Origin: Humulus lupulus
Lineage: Eukaryota; Streptophyta; Magnoliopsida; Rosales; Cannabaceae
Length of the DNA stretch: 64,000 bases
Direction: 5' to 3'
NCBI RefSeq assembly: GCF_963169125.1
Contig: NC_084796.1
Span: 84,589,888-84,653,887, forward strand
In this document: in pieces, positions 41,781 to 54,413 of the stretch
Position numbering within the stretch: position 1 is the first letter of the stretch
Layout of the letters: each line of letters opens with the position of its first letter
The notes under the pieces: generated by a model
What the model was told of the DNA's origin: nothing
Database searches by the model: none
Seen by the model: only the letters and a program-made list of their open reading frames with translations
Made by a program: the position numbers and the translations under genes

Positions 41781-44430
41781 ATGCCCCCAGCTACTGACCT
41801 ATATGGTTTGTGGTAGGGAGCTTCATTACATCGATATACTAACTTTTCTTAGTATCCTTTCTTTGTTGCAAATGTCCAGCTCCTTTTTGTCAGATAAGTC
41901 TTTGAGCGAGTATACTCCAAAAGAGTTGTTGGAAAGGGTGAAAATGACTCTTCCTTATTTCGCTCTATATTTATTTAGTGAAGAAGATTTCTCAAAAAGG
42001 TATAGCCCAATGGCGAGAGTAAAATTGACAACTCAGCACCTACAAAGATGATCCTCACATTGCCAGACATATCACTCAGGGCTCTTTGCCTTGCTCTTCT
42101 CAGGTCTCTTCTCAGCATAGTACTCCCCATGGCTCTCAGGGGACATCTCATCGAGGTGCATCTCAGGCTCTCTAACCTGGTACCACTCTTCTTAGTGGAA
42201 CTTTTGTGCATCGAGGTCATTCTTCTCTTCGGAGTTTGTCTGGTCAGCAAGACTCCTTGCAACGCCCTTCTCATCCGGATACCAGTTGGGTTCCCCATCA
42301 CTCTCTTCTCAACGATAGTATACAAAGGGCTATCCTCCCCAGGCTACTCACCCTCAGGAACATTCTATTCACAAGTTCTGGCCTAAGGTGGCTCGTACTT
42401 CTCCCAAAAGTAAGATAGTCTCACCAGCAGCGCAACAGAAGAAGAGATGATAGAAAGAGTTCTATCCATCAGATTCTGGGGCCACCTTTGCTAGAGAGAT
42501 CATATGGAAATTATTTGAGAAGCCTTGTCATACTTATTATGAGGTAATTTCGTTCAAAGGGGCTGCCTATGACATGTCTGAAGAGAAGGTAGAGAACTTA
42601 AGGAAGGCCTTCGACCTTTTTGGCATTTTCATCATTATCCCTGGTCCAAACGACAGAGTTGAGGCGCCCCCTTTGGGTATGTACATTTGGACACATTCTG
42701 CCATTATGTCTGGCACCCTACTTTCTCTTCATCCGTATTTTTGGAGAATGGAATATTAATTTAGTATTAGTCCCTCTTAGTTTGCTCCAACGTTATCTTA
42801 GTGTTATCTACATTGTACATTATTTATCATCGTAGAAAATGGGTTGCTCTAGTACATCATGAGATCCACTATTTGTTTGATTTGAAGACGAACCCTTCTC
42901 AATGCAACTCAGGGACCTTCCACTTCAACCACTATACGAGCGAGGGTACCGACACCTTCTTGGAAGAGATTTCGGGAAATAGCAAGACGTTTAGATATGC
43001 CACAACTATTTCTTCACTAAATATGCAAAGGAAAATTACTCCAAGTTCAAGCACGTCGGGCTTTTTTATATACCACTCCTGACCCATGCCATGACCATTA
43101 GGGCCAAGGCATTGATTGCTATGACCCCTGAGGAAAATAACGTCAGGGTTCTCGTTACTTTAGAGAACCTTATGAAGGTCGGGTTGTTTCCTTCTACTGT
43201 CGCTGATGTTCCGCATGAAGATGATAACGAGACCGTGAACACCATAGACTCCTCGAGACCTATTCATATCGAGGAGGTACCCTCTTCGCTCATGTTAGCT
43301 TGACAAGAGGGTGATGAGGTGGGTGCATCCGCTGACTTACAGCTTGCTTCAGATGACTTTGAAGAAGCCGTGTTTGAACCTGAATCTCATTAAGAAGGTT
43401 CAACACTTCTATCATCTTTACTTTATGTTTCATCTATGTTTGATATCCTGCTAATAATATATCTTCTTTTGTAGGTTAATATATGTTCAGCTTTGTTCAC
43501 ACCCAACAAAAAGTCGACTCCAACCAAGACTACACCTTCCATTCAAGCGACCAAGAGGGCCAAGGTTGAGCCAGAGCCGATAAGGAGGTCCCTCCCGAGG
43601 CGCCTCCTTTGGCTGCACTGGCGTCTAGTCCTGTCGCAGAAGTAGAGCCATCCTTGCCCATTCCAACTCCTCCTTGTATCACTAATGTGGGTGCGTCCTC
43701 TTCTGCACCTACTCCTTTATCTGAGCCACACCAATGTGGCATAAAGAATTTAGGTGCCATTACGGACCAGGTGTCCCATCTAGAGCAGACGACAATGACA
43801 TTTAATGGGATTAAGAATGAGGACTTGAGAACCATCCTCCCAAAGTTACTCCTTGACATTCTGAGTGTAAGAGCTCTAAAATTTTCTTTTTGTCTGGTTA
43901 GCTTGTGTGTTGATGTTATATAACACTTGTATGTTTTTTGCAGGCATTGATGTTGGTCTCACATGTCTGTGAAGTATACCTCTACGTTTTCCAAACTTTG
44001 CTCTGAGTTTGAAGCTGTCCACCAAGAGGTACTGGACCTTAGGCGCGTTCTTGTCTCTAGGGATGAGGACATTGCTTTGAAATATGAAGAGGTCAACTCT
44101 TTGCAGTACAGCGGAGCTCAAACAACAGGAAGTGACCAAGCTGACTCTCAGGGTAAAACCAGGTGGAGGGGAAAGTTGTCGATCAACTTAAACAGTCTGA
44201 AGCTCAGAAAGAAAAGCTAATTGCTGAAATGGACCAATTGCGGAAGGATGGTCTTGTCGAGAAGGAGCAAGAAGTCAAGGATGCCCGGGACAAGGCACAA
44301 GAGGAGTATTCAGAGACTGCCTTCTCTTGGATTTCCTCTTCGAGAAGACGCGAGCGAAGGAGCTTAAGAAGTGTCTGGCTCGTGAGGCTGCTGAGGCTCA
44401 GGGTGGTCTTTCAGATGATACTCCTTGCCA
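41781..44430 (+). pseudogene. Antisense ORF (aORF) of Tat-2, decayed
   Basis: It lies opposite to Tat-2 gag-pol and is homologous to the intact aORF of Tat-1. EIHYLFDLKTNPSQ with FHFNHY (42860-42930) matches EILYLFCLKSNPSR with FYYLSSY of Tat-1, and IPGPNDRVEAPPLGMYIW (42640-42690) precedes it. The ATG at 41781 directly follows a TCTAATAACAG acceptor. An intron (43867-43943, GTAAGA...TTTTTTGCAG) sits exactly before ALM, corresponding to Tat-1 intron 3 before ALAF. The last part is again coiled coil (QLKQSEAQKEKLIAEMDQLR). An early TAG and several frameshifts make it a pseudogene. Confidence 0.78.
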
Positions 44431-46070
44431 TAGTTAGTCTTCTTTTGGTCTTTTATTATTTGTCTTTCCTTTTGTGTCATTGGTGGGGCACCTTGTACTT
44501 GACAGTTTTTACATATGACATTTTATGCGTTTATGCTTTTTTGTTATGAAAACTCAGAGTATTGATTGAATTTTTTTATTTCCAATGCTTAATATGTATA
44601 TCATATCATAACCCTCATTGGTTTAGGCATCAGTATACTCTGAACACATGTTTTTCACAGGCCATACTAACCTTACTCCTTTACATTTTTCATGCTAACA
44701 ACCATGGTAATGTGAGTAGTACGATACTTCACCAAGTACCATGAAAAAAATGGTCTGGTCGACCACCCCATAAGGGATATAGGCTGACAGCTCTATAGAG
44801 TTTATGGTCTGGTCGACCAACCTATAAGGGACATGGCTAGGAGTCTCCTTACCAATGCCTTTTTTGTTTTTGTTTTTTGTGCTTTCAGAACACATGTTGA
44901 ACAAATGTCCTAGAAAAACATGAGCTTGCTTAAAACTTAGGGTCCCCTCCTCATTGCTTGTGTATACCCCGATCAATATGTAATATATGCCCCCCCCCCC
45001 CCCCCCCCCCAAAGTGATCATGGGTTTAAAAACCTTGGTCACTTGTTACTTGACCATGACTTGCTTCAAGCATTTAAACACAATACTATCATTTTCACCC
45101 AATGATTCAAGCAGCAAATGCTTGTCCCTCATTAGTATTCAGGTGATGGTTTCATACTTAGTAGTCCCATACACTGATGTAGATTGTGTAGCAAGTGTCG
45201 ATCACGATCTACGTAATCTCTCGTGTACTCGTTATAATGATTCTAGATAAAAGTTTCTAAAATGGACCAATCAGGACTTGATGGACTAATCGAGCCTGTA
45301 ATGAGGCTTAGATCAAATTATCGATCGGTCTGTCAAGGACAAGATTCAATTATGATCTGATGATGGCGACTGGTCTTCGGACCAGTCTCTTTTTTGATTG
45401 TATGGGTCAATAGGTTCCTCAAGAACCATGATCAAACATGATCAAATGAAGGCGACTGGTCCTCGAACCAGTCTATTTTGTTGATCGTATGGGTCAATAG
45501 GTTCCTCAAGAACCATGACTGAACATGATCAAATAATTTGGCGACAAGGTCCAAGACTGGTCTCTCTTGTTGATCGTGTGGGTTGATAGGTTCCTCAAGA
45601 ACCAAGATCGAACATGATCAAATAATTTGGTGGCAAGGTCCTAGGACCAGTTTCTCTTTTGAATCGTATGTGTCGATAGGCTCTTCAAGAACCAAGATCG
45701 AACATGATCCATAATAGAGACAGGTCCTCGGACCAGTCTCTTGTTTGGATCTTATGGGTCGATAGGTCCCTCAAGGACCAGAATCAAACATGATCAATAA
45801 TGGCGACAAGTCATCGGACCAATCTCTTGTTTGGATCTTATGAGTCGATAAGTCCCTCAAGGACCATAATCGAACATGATCTAATGGGGTTGATAGGTCT
45901 AAAGTGAACAATCCCTTGTTGAAATAAATTTATAGAATTATGTGAAACTTAAGAAATTAAATTTATTCATTCATTCATCATAAGCACAATGGCTATTACA
46001 TTGATAATTCAAAAACAATACCTTTGTAAATTAAACTTTGTGTCGCCGCTGAATAGCGTCACTAATAGTA
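44431..46070. other. Tat-2 spacer between aORF and integrase
   Basis: Non-coding. It contains two GGTCTGGTCGACCA motifs (44749, 44804), a run of 21 C (44990-45010) and a tandem repeat at 45290-45900. Nothing else is recognised. Confidence 0.6.
45290..45900. repeat. Tandem repeat, six units of about 81-97 bp
   Basis: Units carry GGTCCTCGGACCAGTCTCTT, GATCGTATGGGTCGATAGGT and CCTCAAGAACCATGATC-like parts. GGTC...GACC arms make short hairpins. Unit anchors are near 45371, 45452, 45549, 45640, 45724 and 45810. Confidence 0.8.
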
Positions 46071-47290
46071 CCAGCAGAGGTGTTCGCCATTCCAATAGTT
46101 TTTTATTAGTTCTCCATTCAGTCGAGCTATCTTGTATGTCCCTGGTTGGATCACCTCCTCAATAAGGTATGGCCCTTCCCAATTAGGTCATAGTACCCCT
46201 GTTGCAGTGTCCTTAGTGTTTAGGAACACCCTCCTTAATACTAAGTCCCCAACTTGGAATTTTTTATCTTTCACCCTGGAGTTGAAGTATCTGACCACTT
46301 TTCGCTTGTGTGCTACTACTCTAAGAATTGCCTTTTCTCGCCTTTCTTTGATTAAATCGAGCGACTCTTCTATTAGTTGATGGATTCTCCCTTAATTGTA
46401 TGCCTCTCGTCTATGTGATGTAGGAGTGAGTTCAACTGGCAACATGGCTTCATACCCAAACGCCAAAGAGAATGATGTATGGCCTGTTGGTATTCGAGCT
46501 GTTGTTCAATGTGACCATAGGACCTCCAGAAGTATTCTGGCTAGGCTCCTTTGGCTTGTACAAGGCATTTCTTTAGAGTATCTTTGATAGTCTTGTTCAC
46601 TGCTTGTACTTGACCATTGGCTAGGGGGTGTGTTGTTGAGGAAAAGCTCTTTTGATTCCATGCCTCGTACAAAAGTTGGCGAACATATCACTGTCGAGTT
46701 GAGTCCCATTTTTTGAGACTATCTTCTTCAGTAGACTGAATCGACATATGATATTCTTCACCACAAAATCTAAGACTTTCTTTGAGGTGATGGTGGCGAG
46801 CGGTTCTGCTTCAGTCCATTTGGTGAAGTAGTCTATGGCTACAAAAACAAATTGGACTCCACCCCTTCCGGTGGGTAGCTTCCCGATCAGGTCGATTCCC
46901 CATACAACGCAGGGAAAAGGGCTTTGCATTTGTGTTAATTCATTAGGTGTTGCCCGGGGTATCTTGGAGATCATTTGACACTTATGGAATCTTCTAACAT
47001 ACTCCATCGAGTCTTCGTCATCGTCAGCCAGAAGTATCCTTGCCTTAAGATTTTCTTTGATAGGCTTTGCCCCCAGCATGATCTCCAAAAAACCCATCGT
47101 GTACCTCGATCATTAACAACTTTGACTGGTCTGGTGTAACGCACCTTAGCAGTGGTAGGGAGTACCCTAGTCGGTACAGGACCCCTTCGACTATCATATA
47201 TCGTGCAACTTGTCTCACCAACTTCCTTACTTTGTTCCGATCATTGGGTACTACTCCTTGGTTGAGATAGTTAATAATATGGGTCATCCA
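46071..47290 (-). pseudogene. pol: Integrase of Tat-2
   Basis: Read from the right: LYRLGYSLPLLRCVTP, then EVHDGFFGDHAGGKAY (zinc domain with losses), FHKCQMIS, and the core VVWGIDLIGKLPTG, AIDYFTKWTEAEPLA and IVSKNGTQLDSD. The second catalytic Asp of the SDNGTQ motif is Lys here. The C-terminal part continues to about 46100 in broken frames (PNWEGPY-type sequence around 46140-46200). Compared with Tat-1, the domain order is identical. Confidence 0.87.
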
Positions 47291-47702
47291 TGTATCTCCT
47301 AATCAACAGGTAGTGCCTCCTGCTCGGTTATGCTTCTTTCTGCCAAATATTCGACAAGAACGACATTCAGAGTGTCCACCTCTTTGGCATTGGAAAACTT
47401 GGCTAAGGGATCAGTATTGGCATTCTACTCCTTTCGGACTTGTCTAATCGAGTATCTCTTGAAATGTGCCAACAAGTCCTTCACCTTGTTCAGGTATTGC
47501 ACCATCCTAAGTCCCTTGGCTTGATACTCCCCCAGTACCTGGTACATTACTAGTTGGAAATCACTGAATATCTCTAGGGATTGTGGATGCACATCCCGAG
47601 ATAAGCATATTCCTGCTAGCAATGCCTCGTACCCAGCCTCATTGTTTGAAGCATTGAATCAAAATCCGAGAGCGTAGTGGATTCGATGATTCTCTGGAGT
47701 GA
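47291..47702 (-). pseudogene. pol: Second (archaeal-type) RNase H of Tat-2
   Basis: FSDFQLVMYQVLGEYQAKG and RYSIRQVRKE correspond to the YSDSQLVVNQILGEYQA and YAIEQVPRE of Tat-1. Upstream NNEAGYEALLAG-like and VDGASN-like pieces are readable in other frames around 47600-47750. Several frameshifts. Confidence 0.8.
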
Positions 47703-48290
47703 TTAGTATGATTCCTGCGCTTGAGTTGTGGTCATTGGATGCTCCATCAACATATAGCTTCCGTACGGGAGCATCCTTTTCCTTCTCGGTATCTCCATAC
47801 GCCATTGGTAAGAAGTGTCTTCAAGGTTGGTGCCCTCGGCTATGAAGTCTTCCAATGCTTGTCCTTTCATCGCCATCCTCTGATGATAAGTGATATCAAA
47901 CTGTCCTAACTCCACTGCCCATTTAAGTAACCGTCCCAAGGCCTCTGGCTTCTGAAGAACTTGTTGTAGCGATTGATCAGTTTGGACTCGAATCGAGTGA
48001 GTTTGGAAGTATGGATGCAGCTTCTGAGAGGCGATTACTAAATAATAGGCTAGATTTTCAAGAGGGGGATACCTAGACTCCGCACCTACTAGCCTTTTAC
48101 TGATATAGTACACAGGGTGTTGTACCTTGTTCTCTTCTTTCACCAAAGTAGCGTTGATTGCATGCTCGGTGATTGCCAAATAGATGAATATCACTTCACC
48201 ATCTATTGGCCTCACTAGGACGGGAGGTTGAACAAGATTCTCCTTAAAGGCTTGCAAAGATTTCTTGCATTCCTTGGTCCATTGGATCAT
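47703..48290 (-). pseudogene. pol: RNase H of Tat-2
   Basis: A long open stretch with PVLVRPIDGEVIFIYLAI, HPVYYISKRLVGAESRYP and RLLKWAVELGQFDITYHQR, co-linear with 2395-2760 of Tat-1. It starts after a break from the reverse transcriptase frame. Confidence 0.88.
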
Positions 48291-49100
48291 ATTGCTGTCC
48301 CTTAGTAAGTTAAAGAATGGGGCACACTCGTTCGTAGACTTTGATATGAACCTACTGAGTGCAGCAACTCACCTTGTTAAAATTTGCACTTCTTTAATTG
48401 TGTTAGGTGACTTCATGTCGATCAATGTTTTGATCTTCTCAAGGTTAGCCTCGATTCCTTATGAATTGACTATGTATCCGAGAAACTTACCAGAACCAAC
48501 TCCAAACGAGCACTTCAGAGGATTTAACTTCATGCGATACTTTCTAAGTATTGCAAAGCATTCCTCCAAGTCTTAAACATGCCCTCCAGTTTCTTTGGAC
48601 TTGATCAACAGGTGATCGATATATACCTCCATATTTTTGTTGATCAAGTCTCAGAATATTCCATTTACTAAATGCGGGAAGGTGGCTCCTACATTCTTCA
48701 AGTCGAATGGCATTACCTTATAATATCACAATCCCTTGTCTATCCGGAAGCTGGTATGTTCCTCATCGGGAGGGTGCATACTTATCTGATTATACCCATA
48801 ATACGCATTCATGAATGAGAGTATTTAATGACCGGCAGTTGCATTGACTAGTTCGTCTATTCTTGGTAGTGGAAAGCAGTCTTTGGGGCAGGCCTTGTTT
48901 AGATCTGTGAAGTCCACGCATGTCCTCCACTTCCCGTTTGGTTTTGGGACCAGCACGGGGTTTGATACCCAGTGTGGGTAGTAGGCCTCCCTTATGAAAT
49001 TATTTTCCTTCAGCCGCTTGACCACCTCATCAGGGCTTAAGATCAGTCTTTGTCAAGTAGTCTCCTCTTTTCTTGCACGGGTGGGTAGAATTGTCCACAT
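48291..49100 (-). pseudogene. pol: Reverse transcriptase of Tat-2
   Basis: HWVSNPVLVPKPNGKWRTC, DLNKACPKDCFPLPRIDEL (48825-49025) and, further left, the thumb and connection parts are readable. The catalytic motif YVDD reads YIDH near 48620-48635 (minus strand), so a catalytic Asp is lost. Frames are broken at about 48825, 48720 and 48570. Confidence 0.87.
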
Positions 49101-50175
49101 TGAGGACATGGCTTATCACGAATGGAGAAATTCCAACCATGTCCTTATGTGACCAGGCAAAGGTGTCCTGATTCTTCTTCAAAAATTCTACCAACCTTCT
49201 TTAATTTCCCCTTTTACTTTCTTCCTGACTTTGATTACTCTAGTCGGGTCCCCTCATCTAGTAGGACTTCGTCAAGATCTTCGACTGGTCCTACCCCCAT
49301 GATGTCATCCCCAAAGTGAGGATTGACATCATTTCCCTCGCATTGGGAAACATGTTACAATAACAAATCTTTGTTGAAAGGAACCTCCAGCTCCAGTAGA
49401 GTGTTTCCTTCAACATCAACATCCATGTTGACAACCTCATCGGTTTCTTCATTTCCTTTGCAACAAGTCAACACCATGTTTTTTATGCATGGTCCTTTCA
49501 TTGCTTTTACCACTAATACGTTATATCATTCCTGTGCCTCCCTTTGGTTACCATGTACGCATCCTTGCCTTGCACTTGTGGGGAACTTCAAAGACAGATG
49601 CCAGATATACACTACTACGTGTAATGCCATCCAAAGGGGTCTCCAAATCACTACTTTGTAAGCCGATGAGCATTCTACCACCAAGAACTCTATCATTATA
49701 GTCTCGTGCCTAGGGGCATCCCCCACAGTGACTGGTAGTTTGATAGATCCTATTGGTGCTAGGCATTCTCCTATGAACCATATATCACTTGGGAACAAGG
49801 TGTCAAGTCCTTGACCGTGAGTTTCATCTTCTCAAGGGATGATTTGTAGATGATATTTACTGAGCTTCCTGTATCCACAAAGCATCTCTTCACTCAGGCA
49901 TTGGTGATTTGAATGGTAAGGGCCAGAGGGTCATTGTGGGGGTACCTTATGTGCCTGACGTCATCCTTTGTAAAAGTGAGAGTTTCATTTTTATACTTCA
50001 GATATTTAGGAGAGCGCTCCCCAACTGCCATGCACTGGGAAGACTCCCCTACCTCATATCTTACGGTCCTTGCATATCGCTCATGAGCATTGTTACTGTT
50101 GCCTGCTATGTGGGGCCTCCCACATATGATGTCCAATGTGAAGTCCAAGATGCTGGCTCCTGTGGTGGACTCCAT
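49101..50175 (-). pseudogene. pol: Protease region of Tat-2
   Basis: The linker FTLDIICGRPHIAGN and TLTFTKDDVRHIRYPHNDPL (50175-49894) and the C-terminal half (GSIKLPVTVGDAPR, then VVECSSAYKVVIWRP, 49798-49526) match the Tat-1 protease in order. The active-site segment falls between them in a broken frame near 49850. Non-functional. Confidence 0.82.
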
Positions 50176-52099
50176 TGCCTTTGGAACTCTGGATTCCTGC
50201 TTGGGGTTTTGGTCTTGACTCGGTACCTCGAGAGTTTTCTTGATCGGAGGAGAAACTCTATCCTATCCTTCAGTTGTTTGCACTTGTTTGTGTTGTGCCC
50301 ATAATCATTATGGAACCGACAAAACTTGTTCTTGTCCCTCTTTCCTTCTCAGTGGAAGGGTGGTGGCTTTTTGTATGGTACCTCTTGGTATGTTTCCAAG
50401 TAAATCTCAGCCATTGGTGCATTCAGGATAGTATAGTTTGTTAACCTGGGCTGGTAGGGCTGGTGCTTAGGTTGTTTGTTAGTTGATGCTGACTTAGCCT
50501 TCTTTTCTCCACTCTGCTCAGCCCCTGAGGTAATACTCTTCTTACCGTTGCTCCCACTGCTGCCCTAAGGGTTTGCCTTGATAGTGATTGGATGGTTTAT
50601 GTCTTTTTCTTCCTTCTTGATAGCATCATCTAGCTTCATGTATTTGTCTACTCGGTCCAGGAACTTTTGCCAGGTGTTGATGGGGTGCCCATAAATGATT
50701 CCTGCCAAGATGGAATTGAACTTCCCTTCATCTCTTATCGTGGATGCTCGGTTTGCTTCTCTAATGAATCTTTGGATGTAGTCCTTCATGGATTCATCCT
50801 TCCCTTGCTTGATGTCAGCTAGCTGATTGGCATAAACTGGTTGATCTATCTAGCACTGATGTCCTTGCAAAATTCCTTCATGAATTTCCCCCATGAAGTG
50901 ATGGATCCAGGTTTGAATTTCCAATACCATTCTTGTGCTGAGTCAGATGGAGTGGTAGGGAATACCCTGCACCTAGAATCATGCCCCAAACTGAGTAACT
51001 CCATATGATCCTCTAACTTTCAAATGTGTCACACTGGGTCCTCCTTCCCAGTGTATGTTGGATGTTTCGGGGTCTTGTACTTTTGTGGTGGTTGAGTAGT
51101 TTGGATCTTGGCACTGAAGGGACTCCTACTTCAATGAGCCAGCTCGATATCGGAAAGTTTCTTTGTCAGGTCCTGAATAGTCGTGGTGAGTGCTTCTATC
51201 TAAGCCTGTACTCCTAGTGGGAGCGCTGCTCCAGGTGGGGTAGACGTCCCCGGTACCCTTTCCTGAGTGTTGGTTCTCCTGTTGATGAATTCCCTCAAAT
51301 CCTGAGGTTGTTCATTTTTTCGGAGCCTATCAAACACGGTATTGGTGTTTTTCATCGGTTCCTTTCCCTTGTAAGAATGAGGGTGTAGGGGTGGCAGGTC
51401 CGCCTTGCTCTTGCCGGTGCGATCCTACCCCCGAGCCTCTACCTGACTTTGAGACTTTTAGCGACCATTTCGGTTCCTGTCACGCCTCTCAGATGTCTGA
51501 CCTTCCTCTCCTGTGTCGTTTCGTCTGTCCCCCTGAGAGGGGACCATTAGGTTTGTAACACCCTTACTTCGTGAGGAAGTGTTATTCTTCTTAGTCATGG
51601 AGGAGACAATCTTGGACTGCCCCTCATCATCCTGTCTCTGGGAAATTGGCTCTGAGAGCATCCTTGTGGTTCGACTCCTCCCTTGGGACTCCCTGTTACT
51701 ACTGTCACGCATCCCTGCTGCTCTGGCCTGAGCCTCCCTCATCACCTGAGATGCAGCTTCAGCGTTAGCTCGGGCTAACTAGGTAGCTGCCTCCAGGTCC
51801 ACAGCAGCCTTCTGGTGCCTCATGTCAGCTTCCTGCTGCCTCTGGATCATCCTCTAGACCTGCTCATCTATCTCTCATTGTTGTCGTTCCTTTGTCGCCC
51901 TCTGGAGAGAAATTTCTGCAGCAAAGGCCTCCTACCTCGCCAGAAATTGCGCCATCTTTTCTTGGTGAGCGTTCTATAGATTCTCTGCATCATGTTGATC
52001 TCCATCCTCCACTAGAGGTTCGTTAATGGGATCAATGGGATCCTAAGTGGTGGAATCCCTGTGAGTCGTCTTCTTCGTCTAACTAGGTTTTGGAGGCAT
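50176..52099 (-). pseudogene. gag: gag of Tat-2
   Basis: The start ATG (52099-52097) opens MPPKPS and is stopped by a TAG at codon 7. A charged, Gln/Glu-rich region follows to about 51450, then the capsid-like part with IQRFIREANRASTIRDEGKF (50789-50720), then the knuckle CRFHNDYGHNTNKC (about 50325-50275), the same motif as in Tat-1. Multiple stops and frameshifts. Confidence 0.82.
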
Positions 52100-52147
52100 C
52101 GTAATACTGATGAAAGTGCATTTTTTGATTTCGTACTCTCAATGAAA

Positions 52148-54399
52148 TGTAACGACCCAAAATCGCTAATAAGGCTTAAGGGTCTTGATTAGTGTGCTAG
52201 GAGGGAAATAATGGAATAATTGTGATTTAAAGGAGTAATTATATGTTTAGTAATGTTTATATAATAATTGATGATATTATGTGTTAATGTGATATGAAAT
52301 AAATATGTGGTATATGTGGGAACCACATTATTATGTGGACAGGTTCGTAGAGCACGACTCGAGACGATTCTAGGGTCAGATAGCGGGGAAAGTCACAACG
52401 GGACTTAAGATATGACTTTGGATAAGTCGGGGGTATTTATAGATAGCGGGTAGTGATCTGGGGTATCGGGTCATGAAAATAAATATATTGAGATATATTT
52501 GCAGTTAGGATGTCTAGGCGGGAATATTGGGGGATTTTACCATTTTGGCCTCGGGGACGGTTTCGGCACCCCGAGCCTCGAGATTAACTTAATGAGTGAG
52601 ATAAACATAAGGAAGCCTTTAGGAAGCACAAACCGACTAAACACTTTTACCTCAGTTTTCTCCCACGCTCAAGGAAAACAAAGGGAAGGAAGGAAACACA
52701 AAAAACTAAGGGGAACAAGCTGGAATTTCTGGGATTTGTGGTGAGGATTTGGAGGTTTAGCTCAGGAGTAAATCAAGAACTAAAACAGGGATTAAGGTAA
52801 GCATCTAAACTTCTTTTCTGTGGTTGAATTCTGAGTTCTAGCTGGGTTTTGGTCAAGTTTTGAAGCAAACATAGTTTCGATGTCTTAAGGCAGAATTAAG
52901 AAGGAAACTTGGAGATTTAGCTTGGCTTTGGCTTGGTGAGATGATTCAATAGAAGAGGTAAGCTTCAACTCATGGTTTAGAGGTCTTAAATTGGGTTTGA
53001 ATGACTGGTTTGAGTGTTTATAGCTCTTGAGTTTCAGAAATTAAAAAGAGAAGATTAGTATGTGCTAGGCTGTGTTTTCTGTGGAATTATGTTGGTTAGA
53101 TCATGCTAAAGGAGTTGGGATTAATTGGTTAGAAGTTGGGGAGCTTTGGGATGGTTTAAGGTGAGGTTTCAGGCTTAGAAATGGTGTAAATTCTGGGTTC
53201 AAAGGGGAGGGCCGCGGCTCTGTTCTAGAGCGCTGCGGCCCTAGCATGCAAAGGAATCAAGGAGGCTCGGCCAAAGGCAAGCGCCGCGGTGCCCAAGGCA
53301 AGGGTCACGGCTAGGCTTTAGGGGCCGCAGCCCTTGGTAGCACACATGAGTCTTTAAGGGTTTTAGGCACGGGGAAGTGGTCTAGTGTGCTCGGGATTGG
53401 TTCCACCACCGTGCTTTGTGGAACCTGGATTTCCGGGAGTTAGTTTTATAACTAGAAACCTAAATTGGAGTATTAATGGAACCCTATACTTTGGTTGTGA
53501 CTAGGTGATAAAGGCTTAGGCTCGGGAACAGATCATGCTTGAGAGGCGTTGCTCGTAATTCAATAATCGTACAGACTAAAGGTAAGAAAACTGCACCTGG
53601 TTGAATATATGTGACGAGACTAAGGGCTCCCTATTGTAAATGCTTGAAAAGATGGTATTATGCCATGCAAGCCATTTAGTGAACCAACGGCCTAAGGGTA
53701 CCAAGGGTTCCACTAGCGCACAGGGCGCGGCTTGGCCACTGGTAGCCGAGGACAGCATATTATGCACTGAGCTCGGTTTAAGCGGGCCGGAGTCAGTGGG
53801 TTAAACAGAGGGTGCGGCCTAAGTCGTCGGCCCTGAATACTATGTGACATGAATGTAATATGTGATAGATTGTATCTTGAATCTGAATGTATGTGCTGAA
53901 TATCTGTTGTGAGTTATCTGATAGAAATTACTTGCCTAATAAGTGGACTGTCTGTTATTATTGACTGAGTTGCTTAAGATGTTTTCTTGCTGGGCCTTGG
54001 CTCACGGGTGCTACGTGGTGCAGGTAAAGGCAATGGCAAATTGGACCAGCCTTGACTGGAGAGCTCAGTGAGCGGAATGTACATAGCCTGGTGCTCGACC
54101 GCCACGGTTGAGGTTTGGGCAAGGACATGAAACCTGAAGTTTGTTTGTTTTGCCTTAGTACGGCTAGAGAATACTCATGTATTTTTGGGAGTCTGTAAAC
54201 TTACTTTAACTCTACTTTACTATGGGATCCCGTGTTTAATACAGCTTAAATATTTGAAATGAGTCTTTTGAGACCAAAACCGTTTTAACCCTAGCTCTTA
54301 CATGTTTAGTGACACATTTTTAAATTATAGACTTGATTAGCGAGTCTTGCACCTTTATAAGTACACAGTGTAACGGTCTTGGCTATCCAGGGCGTTACA
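52148..54399 (+). mobile_element. Solo Gypsy LTR (2252 bp) in Tat-2 leader
   Basis: It starts TGTAACGACCC and ends GGGCGTTACA, flanked by perfect TGAAA duplications (52143-52147 and 54400-54404). It has no coding capacity. It has the same general motif order as the LTR at 38395-40261 but is a different family. A GC-rich stretch with repeated CCGCGGC/GCTGCGGCC motifs lies at 53205-53335. Confidence 0.93.
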
Positions 54400-54413
54400 T
54401 GAAAGCACCAAAA
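54400..54413 (-). promoter_or_regulatory. Primer-site/leader motif of Tat-2
   Basis: The minus strand reads ATTTTGGTGCTTTCA right after the 5' LTR end GTCAACA, then resumes TTGAGAGTACG beyond the solo LTR. The same motif follows the 5' LTR of Tat-3 at 63309, so it is the primer site region of this group. Confidence 0.6.
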
